A DNA stretch of 64,000 nt, taken from Hymenopellis radicata. Lineage: Eukaryota; Basidiomycota; Agaricomycetes; Agaricales; Physalacriaceae. The stretch spans positions 1 to 64,000 of the forward strand of contig JADNRX010000071.1 in assembly GCA_015501595.1 (NCBI GenBank). Direction: 5' to 3'. Position 1 is the first letter of the stretch. The number at the start of each line of letters is the position of its first letter. Positions 21,327 through 30,164 of the stretch are shown here, piece after piece. The position numbers and the translations under genes are program-made. The notes below the pieces were generated by a model. It made no database searches. It was not told where the DNA came from and saw only the letters and a list, made by a program, of their open reading frames with translations.

Positions 21327-21955
21327 ATTCTGTAAGGTTAAAGCTGGTGGTGTAGCGGTAGAGGAAGGTGAGGGAACTTAGCAGGCATTGCGGCGTAGAT
21401 AGCATTTTTACTTGCAAAAGAATGCAGAGTCATTGTACGTAAGTGGCGCTAGCAAATAGCTAAGACGCCGCTTCGAGGGAGGCGCATGGAACATAATGGA
21501 AGGTCCGCGCGAGTAAAGAGTACTGGGAGACAACAGCAAGTGGAGCATTAGCGGTGTTTGTTTGAGCCAATGCGGACGAGGAGGCGCCATGGAATTACAG
21601 CTATGAGAAAGACCCAGAAAACGAGTGTAAGCTGCGGCCCGCTTGCGAGGAAGACTCATACGCTGACTCAGCACAAATATGGTGCTAAAGAGCGTGAAAT
21701 CTAAAACTCCCAAAGTGCATAATCATACCTGCAAAAGACCCACAAAAAATGTACAAATTTTGCCCTGCTTACCCCTCCATCAACGCCCGAATCTCCTCCA
21801 CAACCTGCCTCGCCTCATCCCTCTCCCTCAGCACATCCAACAAATACGCCTCCAACATCACCACCCTCAACCGCATCGCACAGTTCTCACTGCACCCCTC
21901 CCCATCCGACGCCGGAATGACCACAGCCTCCCGACTAAACACACTTTCCGCATCG
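21327..21955 (-). repeat. Duplicated segment, copy 2 (parental locus)
   Basis: This segment is the counterpart of 336-1178. It covers the 3' end of the RhoGAP coding region and about 440 bp of downstream sequence. It retains the empty TA target site (21720-21721) where copy 1 carries the MITE. Confidence 0.85.
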
Positions 21956-23674
21956 GGCCCGCCCACCTCTGGCACCTCCTTCAACGCGTCTGATATCTTC
22001 AGCTTTTGCTCCAGTTCCACGAAATGTTTACTGTGCAAAGACAGCAAAGACGAGTACCCAGAATCGGAGGCAGAAGAATACTCAGAGGACGTCGACGTAC
22101 GCGAGCCGGGGTTGGCGACACGTAGTAGCGGAGGAGAAGCGGGCAAGTCATCTGCTGGAGACGAGTATGGTAGAGTCTCGTTGAGGAGCTTATCTCCTGG
22201 TGCGGTTGTTGCAACAGAAAAAATACTCGCAGCTCTGAATTGTTCTTGTCGCGTTGACCCAATTGACTGACGACCTAATGTTCGGTGAATCAGCTATCAC
22301 AGCCATTGAGTGAGTCCTACTCACCTATCTCTGAATGATTAAGATCATACGGCGATGGCAATGGCAGCTCTAAACTGTCCGCTCTAACCGGTAATGGACT
22401 TGTCGTGAACAGCACCGAGTCGCCAACTGGTTCATCCCAATCCAAATCAAACAAGCCTCTCACGACTCCAGTCCAATTTCTGATGAACCACACCATTAGT
22501 TCCGACCCCTTTGCTCGCCCGAACAGCCATCCGCCAAACGCATCCCCGAGGTCGGCCTCAATACCTGCCTTGGTTTGGTTTACCTGACTCAAGAACGCCA
22601 ACAGGTACACAAAGACAGACAGATTCGCAGACGGTAGCAGCCGCAGAATTCGTTGGACAGCGTCGACATTTTGCAAGAGAGAGCAGCAGTGCGCGAGAGC
22701 GTCGACGATGCCTTTAGGGTAGACGATCGGTTCCGGAAGGCGCGAAAGGAAGCTCGAGAGAACAGCAAACACGTCGCTTTCGGATTCTCGAAAGAGTGAG
22801 GTGGTGCAGCCAAAGTGAGGCAGGGTATTGAAGGTTTGCACGAGAGAAGCAACGCGGGTAGGAGAAGAACGTGCAGGTGATGGTGGAGCCTTGAGGGCTT
22901 TAGAAATGTAGCCGTTAGCTAAACTAACGGGGACGAAGATAATGGGCTTACCGCGATAGAGTTCTTCGACGCAAGAGTAAACGACGATAGGTAATTCATG
23001 TTCGAGTCCGCCAAGAATTGTCACTGTAGAAGCGTACACGGCCACTTGTCGTAAAGGAGCACCAAATACATCTATCCAACGTAAACACTCGGAGTAGATA
23101 AAGTGGACGGCGACTCAACTATGGATGTCCTCGACCGAATTTTTCCTTTTCGCACCCCGCTCCTCGCGCTCCATCAATTCCCGCTCGTGTAACGCAACAA
23201 GATCGTCCAGATCCAAGAAAGGTTGTACTTGTCGAAACTCTTGTCCAAGACACCTGCGCAGATGGCGCATCAAGAGATTCGGATCAGGTTTTACGAGAGA
23301 ACGCGGTTTGTGTTTGAGCTGCTCGCAAATCGACGTTGACACAGACGTCGGGAATCGCGCAGGTCCAGCATTTGGAGGAGGCGGAATGGGTGAAGGGCGT
23401 CGAGACTGGGGTTTCGGAATTCTAGACGGACGTGGCTCGTCGTCCACTTCGCGTATTGATTTGGGAATCCTAGACGCTGCAGAAAGGGCGACCTTTGCGG
23501 CCATATGATTAGGAAGCGATGCTGAGCGGTTTCTTGTGTTGAAATCTGTAGGCGGTCGAAGGGCGCTGGGCGGAGGTACACCCGTGCTGGGGCTCTGACG
23601 TGACTGCTTGACATTCTGCGTGTACGGATAGGCGTGTATGGGTCGTTATTGTTGGATACTCGTTTAGAAGACAT
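21769..23674 (-). CDS. RhoGAP-domain protein
   Basis: A predicted GTPase-activating protein for Rho-family GTPases. Five exons (23674-23660, 23615-23120, 23071-22325, 22274-22227, 22151-21769) join in phase to 562 residues. The first exon encodes only MSSKR. A basic, proline/serine-rich N-terminus (about 1-165) precedes the RhoGAP domain (about 170-400). There ELPIVVYSCVEELYR holds the probable arginine finger, FLSRLPEPI matches the LPEPL core, and ILRLLPSANLSVFVYLLAFL the later helix. The C-terminus (about 435-562) is Ser-rich with a coiled coil (LRVVMLEAYLLDVLRERDEARQ). A 33-nt GT..AG stretch after ELYR could be spliced or read through, as it is a multiple of three. The 48-nt exon 4 is needed to keep the frame. 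Its 3' end was copied to 336-506. Confidence 0.85.
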
Positions 23675-23861
23675 GGCAGTTGAAAGAGAGGCGTGAATAG
23701 AATACAAGTGTGGTGAGAAAGCTCAAGTTACGTCGGAGACTCGGAGTATCCATTTTTGTCAGTCACATGACTGTGGGCTGCTGATCGTCGATCAGTCTCT
23801 TTATCCCAGTCAATGAAACAACCAAAGCTAAACAGGTCTCTTCCACCTCTGCTTAGCCGTG
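23675..23861. promoter_or_regulatory. Divergent promoter region with CACATG palindrome and a 15-bp inverted repeat
   Basis: This 187 bp interval separates the RhoGAP and first APH gene starts. It contains GTCACATGAC (23762-23771, an E-box-like palindrome) and CTGATCGTCGATCAG (23781-23795). Both are repeated in the same order before the second APH gene (26466-26500), so they belong to the duplicated APH promoter. Confidence 0.6.
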
Positions 23862-24902
23862 ATGGGGATTTCACATTCATCGTATGCCTCTCTGATCCCT
23901 ACCTGAACTGCGCCGTACTCACATGTATCATTCGTTAGTGTCCGCCCGCTTAGGCTTCCGTCGTCGGTTGATGCGTTGACCGATGAACAAATCTTAGCTA
24001 TGATTGACGCAGCACGGAAAGGTTCCTCTACCGCGCTCGGGATTACTGATGAGCACACAAGCTGGTCAGGCCCCACCGCCTGGAGAATCACCCCAGACAC
24101 CGTGGTAAAAAGGGCCCCCGCGCACGAAGCATACATCATGACATATGTCGCTTCGCATTCCTCCGTACGCGTTCCGCAAGTACGCCGCCTCATTCCCATA
24201 TCCCCAGAATCATCTCGCTTTTGGCTCGTGATGGACTATGTGGACGGCGACATGCTCGAGGCTGCCTGGCCACGGATGCGCTGGTGGAAACGGCTGTCGA
24301 CTGCGTGGAGGCTACGCAGATGCCTTCGAGAACTGCATCAGATCCCTCTTCCCAGTCCCGACGTGCCAGGCCCATTTGACGCCACAGGCGAGGCCTTGCC
24401 TTGCAGTGGACATTACTTTACCGAGTCCGGTGGGGGACCCTTTGAGTCCTATCGCGCTATGGCAGACTGGTTCGACCACCTCCGCTATGCCGTTCTCGTT
24501 CGCCGGCACAGGCGCTGCGGGAGGTTGGAGCCCCATCTTTACCCGACATTCGACGCTACCCGGCCACTTGTCCTTTCTCACATGGATCTTAACATGCGCA
24601 ACATCATGGTGGACGGAAGAGGCGAGGTGTGGTTGGTCGATTGGGGCATGGCAGGCGCATTCCCGCCCTGGTTCGAGTACGCCAACTTGGTGCTGTTTTC
24701 AAGAGCCGCCATACCATCACGCCGCTTGTCGAAATCGTGGATGTTTTTTGCGCGGTACGTGGCTGGAGACTATCGCTGGCACGAAGAGCAGTATCTTCAC
24801 CGTATAGAGTCTGCTTTTGACGGGTCATGGAACCCATGTCGTGTGTCGAGGGGATATTTTGATCGGCTGGGTCTGAGCATCGAATATCGACCACAACGTT
24901 GA
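23862..24902 (+). CDS. APH-family phosphotransferase (aminoglycoside phosphotransferase fold), copy 1
   Basis: A protein-kinase-like small-molecule or protein phosphotransferase of unknown substrate. Two exons (23862-23881, 23954-24902) give 322 residues. Exon 1 encodes MGISHS, and the frame continues LPSSVDALTDEQ. Visible parts are VVKRAPAHEAYIMTYVA (ATP-site Lys and helix-C Glu), WLVMDYVDGD (hinge), HMDLNMRN (Brenner motif, catalytic H216/D218/N223) and LVDWGMAG (metal-binding D236). All key residues are intact. The gene is the first half of a tandem duplication; the paralogue is at 26595-27623. Fungal APH-like proteins are numerous and mostly uncharacterised. A role in aminoglycoside resistance should not be assumed. 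Confidence 0.9.
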
Positions 24903-25110
24903 GGTATGAACTAGCAGTCATACATACGGCCTTCTGCTACTGTGTTACTTGGTTCGTTTTCGTTCGTGTCACTGTGGCCTTTACACGGCCATTCTACTTC
25001 CGAATCGCTGATCCCTTATTATCTGTACAATCTGTGTCGCTCAACTCAGTAACACCCACTAGCCCCTCAGCTTCTTGCTCATACAGTCTACCTTCCAGCA
25101 TATCCCAGCT

Positions 25111-25684
25111 ATGAGTCCTGCTGCTCGCACCGAAATGGACGGAAACCTTCCGCTCTGGAGCACTAAGGAGCACGGTGGGTGTTTTTGTTCGACCAAGCTC
25201 GTGTGTATCTCATACTAGTTCCTACAGCGGAAACGACGGAAGTCTACGTTCCGGTTGATGAGCCCAACAAGACTGTCTCCCATGTCCACGCATCGATGGA
25301 GGACATGCAGTTGAAGGGAGAGGACTCCTCCGTTATGCTCAACTCCAGTGGAGCCGAATGTGCTGACGGAATAACAACTCTCAGAATCATTTTTTACCCA
25401 TATCCGTTCTCGAGCAAGCTCGCTGTGCACACAATCACAATGTGTCAGGAGTTCACCATTTATCAAGCGATGACGGCCTTGCTCAACAGGAATTGTGATC
25501 GCTACCGCTTGGATGTAGAGTCCGGCAGCGGCTGTCGGATGCGGTGCTGCAAGACTTCCCGGAGTACGGTTGGGTAGAAGCTGGAGCGGCTGCAGCCGCG
25601 GTGGAGCATCTCACGAGCTTGCTCAAAGAACAGTATCCGGATGTTGACGTCCCTACGCCTGCCCCGCGCGGCCAGTTCTTCTAA
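25111..25684 (+). pseudogene. DUF7770-like protein gene, copy 1, frameshifted
   Basis: This is the paralogue of the intact gene at 28521-29173, with the same exon 1/intron/exon 2 layout (25111-25174, 25228 onward). Relative to copy 2 it lacks 54 nt after HAS (in-frame, removing the HFRLYL strand). It also lacks 10 nt immediately after GSGCR, which shifts the frame and brings a stop at 25577. Beyond the break, VLQDF-EYGWVEA through the terminal TAPAPRG-FF remain readable in the original frame to 25684. Its promoter has lost the TATA box seen before copy 2. It is most likely a decayed duplicate. Confidence 0.8.
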
Positions 25685-25789
25685 ATATCCAATATTGTGT
25701 CCATAAACGTGTATTACATCTGGAGGTGACCATGAATACTCGTATGCATATTGTGTAGTTGTAAATATCATTGTTGGTGACAGTCGATG

Positions 25790-26330
25790 GTCGAGCTCAA
25801 ATGAAATACATACTAAACGTGTGGACAGGTTAGGTTGACTTGGAATATTCAACACTTCTGGAAGTAAAATCTCGCAAGGACCCAAGAACAAAAAAGTCTG
25901 CCTCGTCATCGTGATTAGTTCGGTCAACTGCGACCTTGCCAGTATTTTTCTTCACAATTCCTGTTGAACCTAGGGGGGGGGAAGATATAAACTTGGGGAA
26001 TGTGAGGTTCTTGCTCACCGACAACTATACACAGATCCGCCCGTTCGACGAGAGACGCCATGATATCCGAGTCCTGTATGCGGTGCGGCTTTTCGCCAAA
26101 CCAGACCACACCTCTCCATCTCGCAGGCACAGCGTGGTGCGACGCGCCGACCTGACAGCTTTATCGTCTCGCGGTCATGCGCTGTGTCAAAGAGGCGGCC
26201 GTGCATCTCCGAAAAGAGAAAGCTGTCTAGTGGTCTGCGGTTTCGGGAAAAGCGGAGAGAACATCCGAGTTGTATGCGCCGATGTTTGCGTGAGTTGGAC
26301 ATTGGGCGTAGACTCGATGCCAGTCGCGAT
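25790..26330 (-). pseudogene. Decayed sirtuin (SIR2, sirtuin-5-like) gene fragment
   Basis: On the minus strand, pieces of a sirtuin appear in order but in different frames: EMHGRLFDTA (the start of the zinc-binding module), GVVWFGEKPHRI, DIMASLVERADLCIVVG, KVAV-D-TNHDDEADF and FLGPCEILLPEVL at the C-terminus. The zinc cysteines and the N-terminal NAD-binding GAGxSxxSG segment are not recognisable. Sirtuins are NAD-dependent deacylases; this fragment cannot encode one. A second relic lies at 29539-29960 on the opposite strand. Confidence 0.7.
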
Positions 26331-26465
26331 TAGATCGTTGCTGCCACGCTGGTGTCCTCGTCCCCTCAAAATACCGGCGTCGAGCGGCTTACATTGGGCG
26401 CGACCTTTTGTCGCAATGGCGGCGTTATTAATATTAGGCCGTGCGGCCTCCTAAAAACGACGTGA

Positions 26466-26500
26466 GTCACATGACTGCGGGCTGCCTGATCGGCGATCAG
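26466..26500. promoter_or_regulatory. Repeated promoter palindromes upstream of APH copy 2
   Basis: GTCACATGAC (26466-26475) and CTGATCGGCGATCAG (26486-26500) repeat the pair found before APH copy 1, with one base change in the loop of the second palindrome. They are probable transcription-factor sites carried along with the gene duplication. Confidence 0.55.
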
Positions 26501-26594
26501 AGTGCATGTTGGCTGCAGACCTCATTACCCAGTTGAACCAAAGCTTAGAAGTGGACCGTATCCTGACTGGTCTCTTCCACCTCTGTTTAGCGTG

Positions 26595-27623
26595 ATGGGG
26601 ATTTCCTATTCATCGTATGCCTCTCTTATCCCTACCTGGCCGGTGCTGTACTGACGTGTATCAATCGTTAGCGCGCGCGCGCTTCCGTCGTCGGTTGATG
26701 TGTTGACCGATGAAGAACTCCTAGTTATGATTGACGCAGCACGGAAAGACTCCTCTGCCGCGCTCGGGATTACTGATGAGCACACAAGTTGGTCAGGCCC
26801 CACCGCCTGGAGAATCACCCCAGACGCCGTGGTAAAAAGGGCCCCCGCGCACGAAGCATACATCATGACATACGTCGCCTCGCATTCCTCCGTACGCGTT
26901 CCGCAAGTACGCCGCCTCATTCCTATGTCCCCGGAAGAATCTATTTACTTTTGGCTCGTGATGGACTATGTGGACGGCGACGTGCTCGAGGCTGCCTGGC
27001 CACGGATGAGCTGGTGGAAACGGCTGTGGACCGTGTGGAGGCTACGTAGAAGCCTTCAAGAACTACATCAGATACCTCTTCCTAACCCTGACGTGCCAGG
27101 CCCGTTTGACGCCACAGGCGAGGCCTTGCCTTGCAGTGGGCGTTACTTTACAGAACTCGGTGCGGGACCCTTTGAGTCCTATCGCGCTATGGCAGACTGG
27201 TTCGACCACCTCCGCTATGCCGTTCTCGTTCGCCGGCACAGGCGCTGCGGGAGGTTGGAGCCCCATCTTTACCCGACATTCGACGCTACCCAGCCACTTG
27301 TCCTTTGTCACATGGATCTCAACATGCGCAACATTATGGTGGATGGAAGAGGTGAGGCGTGGTTGGTCGATTGGGGCATGGCAGGCGCATTCCCGCCCTG
27401 GTTCGAGTACTCCAACTTGGTACTGTTTTCAAGAGCTGCCATACTATCACGCCGCTTGCCGAAATCGTGGATGTTTTTTGCGCGGTTCGTGGCTGGAGAC
27501 TATCGCTGGCACGAAGAGCAGTATCTTCACCGTATAGAGTCTGCTTTCGACGGGTCATGGGATGCGCCTAATGTGTCGAAAGGATATTTTGATCGGCTGG
27601 GTCTGAGCATCGAATATCGATGA
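26595..27623 (+). CDS. APH-family phosphotransferase, copy 2
   Basis: This is the tandem paralogue of the gene at 23862-24902, with near-identical sequence over most of its length and the same exon structure (26595-26614, 26672-27623), giving 323 residues. The Brenner motif HMDLNMRN and the DWG motif are conserved. Differences include MSPEESIYFW in place of ISPESSRFW, a slightly different acceptor region (a CG-repeat encodes ARA) and several substitutions towards the C-terminus. No frame break is seen, so both copies appear functional. A DUF7770-like gene lies downstream, as it does after copy 1. Confidence 0.9.
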
Positions 27624-27670
27624 CAACGTTCAAGTATGTAGCAGTCATACATACGGCCTTCTGCTACTGT

Positions 27671-28414
27671 GCGTTCAAACCAATCACTGAATTTAATGTT
27701 ACTCGTTAGTTGAATTTGAGCTGATTATTCGTTATTACAGGTTCTACGGAAACACAATACCTTGTTTCCGATTCGTCACTCGCACATTACGGCAAGATAC
27801 CGCCGCATGCTAGACGCAGTTGCTTCCCCGTCCTTGTTGTGTGTTGACAGGATACCACGCCAACCTTTTTTCTGGCAAGATACCTCTTCCGTATTGCTTA
27901 GGCTGCATGCTACATCTTCTTCTTCTGATCGCAGGCTTCCCTCGTCTCCCTTAGGCAGGCTCGACACCTTGATCTATATCTTTTAAAACCCGCTCGGTAC
28001 TTACTCCTACACTCGAAAGGAAAGTAAAATTACTCGGCTCGGTCCCATCAGGAACGCCGGCTAGATACATTGACAGGATCAGGATGTGCTGATGTAGGCC
28101 CTAATCTACGCCACACTCCCGCCGTGCATCTACTGCTCACAGGACTATCTCCGTCAAGCTCACCGTCAATACGGGGTGGAACGAAGGACCTGCAAAAAGC
28201 GAACCACGCTGATGTTGGCCATCAATATTCACAGATGGTGCCGCACTTTTTTGGCTACGATCCTTGATCAAGTCTTGTCCTTATTGCCATATGAGCTCAC
28301 GTTGGAGACGGTGAGGCATTTCGAATCATCGAGAGAGTACGTGACGGTCGAAACTGTTACTCAAAGTTACATTGCCCTTGTACCATAAGTAGCCTGTTCC
28401 TGAGGGGGTCTGCT
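27671..28414. other. Segment present only in the second repeat unit
   Basis: In unit 1 the APH 3' flank continues almost directly into the DUF7770 promoter, while unit 2 has about 740 bp extra here. It contains a possible coding stretch ending at 28388 (INIHRWCRTFLATILDQVL...YIALVP) with no recognised family. Terminal repeats were not identified. Confidence 0.4.
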
Positions 28415-28421
28415 CTGGCCA

Positions 28422-28428
28422 TATAAAG
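28422..28428 (+). promoter_or_regulatory. TATA box of the DUF7770-like gene, copy 2
   Basis: TATAAAG lies inside GGCCATATAAAGGCC, 93-99 bp before the ATG at 28521. The equivalent stretch before the pseudogene copy reads GGCCTTTACACGGCC and has no TATA box. Confidence 0.55.
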
Positions 28429-28520
28429 GCCAGCTTCGAATCACTGATCTCTTATCACTAGCCTTGTTTGTCCCCAGCTTCTTCCTCATACAGTCTACCT
28501 TCCAGCATATCCCACAATCT

Positions 28521-29173
28521 ATGAGCACTGCTGCCGACCGCGACACTGTCCGAAACCTTCCGCTGTGGAGGACTGAAGAGCACGGTGGGTGTTTTTGTCC
28601 GACCAAGTTCATGTGTATCTCATACTAGTTCCTACAGCCGACACGACGAAAGTCAAAGTTCCGGTTAATCAGCTCAATAAGACCGTCTCCCATATCCATG
28701 TCCACGCGTCACGCGCAGTGATAGATGACAAGGAGACGGGGGAACGGACGCATCTTGCCCACTTCCGCCTTTACTTGCAGTTGAAGGGAGAGGATTCCTC
28801 CGTTATGCTCAACTCCAGTGGAGCTGACCGTGAGGACTGGATAGTAACGACACTCCACATCGTTTATTATCCATATCCATTCTCCACCTCAGAGAACAAG
28901 CTCGTCGTGCACACAATTCCAGTGCATCGAGAGTTTACCGTCCATGAAGCGATTGTGGCGTTGCTTGCAAGAAATCGTGACCGCTACCGTTTGGAGCCAC
29001 AGTCGGGCAGCGGCTGTCGGCATTGGTGTAAAGTGGTCCTGCAAGACTTTGGGGAGTACGATTGGGTGGATGCTGCAGCTGCAGCCACGGTGGAGCATGC
29101 CACCAGCTCGATCAAAGAACAGTATCCGGATGTTGACGTCCCTACGCCTGCCCCGCGCGGCGTGTTCTTCTAA
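28521..29173 (+). CDS. DUF7770-like protein, copy 2 (intact)
   Basis: A basidiomycete-type protein of unknown function. Two exons (28521-28584, 28638-29173) give 199 residues. After a short polar N-terminus comes a predicted beta-rich domain: VSHIHVHA, HLAHFRLYLQL, DSSVMLNSSG, VTTLHIVYYPYP, then FTVHEAIVALLARNRDRYRL, GSGCRHWCKVVLQDFGEYDWV and an alpha-helical Ala-rich end. The layout (HF/HW-LYL, SVMLN, RDRYR, GxGCRxW) resembles the fungal DUF7770 family as I remember it. I did not verify this. The gene follows APH copy 2 in the same orientation. Its paralogue at 25111-25684 is broken. Confidence 0.72.
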
Positions 29174-29538
29174 GTATCCGATATCGTGTCCATAAATGTA
29201 TTATTACACCTGTATGAAACCGTGAATACTTGTATGCATATTGTTGAGGAATGAGCTGGCTGTGGCGCCGGTGTTCGGCATCGCGTGCCGGTTTCTGTTA
29301 TTCACCCTCAGCCGTTCTTCGTCGACGTCTGACGGTAAGCTCTTATGATCCTTCTTACTTGCAGCTTATTTACTGACAATACCTGTAGTGTACTGACTTT
29401 ACATGTTCTTTCTACACATTGTGTAGTTGTAAATACTTATCATTGTTGGTGACAGCTTCCTGATATTACGTTTCAACCATACTTACAGCTATCCTAACCT
29501 GCCTCTACCTTCCATATACACAAACTTGGAACTCGCTA

Positions 29539-29960
29539 ATGGACGCAAAGACTCCTCCCTCAGCTGATGCAGCCGCGCTCTCCGTCGCGCCAAGCACATT
29601 CTCGTTCTGTCGGGAGCTGGGTTGTCTGCTGCATCTGGTCCGTCAACATCTTGAGCCCGTTGAATATAGAAATAAATCCACTTAGTACATACGCGTCTAT
29701 ATTGAAGGTATACCAACCTTTCGAGACGCCGGGGGACTGTGGCGCAAACGCCGCACCGCATACAGCAGATCATGGCTCTCGCCGAACGGGCGGATTTGTG
29801 TATAGTTGTCGGGAGGTGAGCAGCTCACATTAAAGTTGATATTCCCTAGGTTCAGCCGCGTCAGATTGCAGGAATTGTAAGAAAAAGCTGGAAGGTCGCA
29901 GTCTTCCGAAAGAAACTTGTTCTGTCTTGCGAGAACGTGAATACCAATATAATTCAACGC
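29539..29960 (+). pseudogene. Decayed sirtuin gene with internal deletion
   Basis: On the plus strand, an ATG at 29539 leads, after one apparent missing base, into AKHILVLSGAGLSAASG. This is the sirtuin NAD-binding motif. A 71-nt GT-AG intron follows, then GIPTFRDAGGLWRK. The next recognisable piece is IMALAERADLCIVVG, so the catalytic His and the whole zinc module are deleted. KVAVF-like C-terminal sequence follows at about 29890-29920. The piece is the N-terminal complement of the relic at 25790-26330 but lies on the opposite strand relative to its repeat unit. Confidence 0.75.
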
Positions 29961-30164
29961 GACAGTATGTATAGCACCTGTAATTCATGTTCAGTGCTGC
30001 TCAGATTATTTGCGCAGATTCAGACAAGAAGCGTTACCATGGCTACAAATCTGCGAGTAGTAGCATTACGTATCTGTCGAATCAATTTTTACCATGGCAA
30101 CTGAGAGAGAGAGAGTGAACAACTCTTCCCTAGTACTTAAATTCCAGCCTCCCAAAAGCGATAA

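Noticed and set aside
23976..24902. Start of APH copy 1 at 23976
   Set aside because: That codon is TTG. Both paralogues share an upstream ATG exon (MGIS-S) with matching donor and acceptor, which is the better start.
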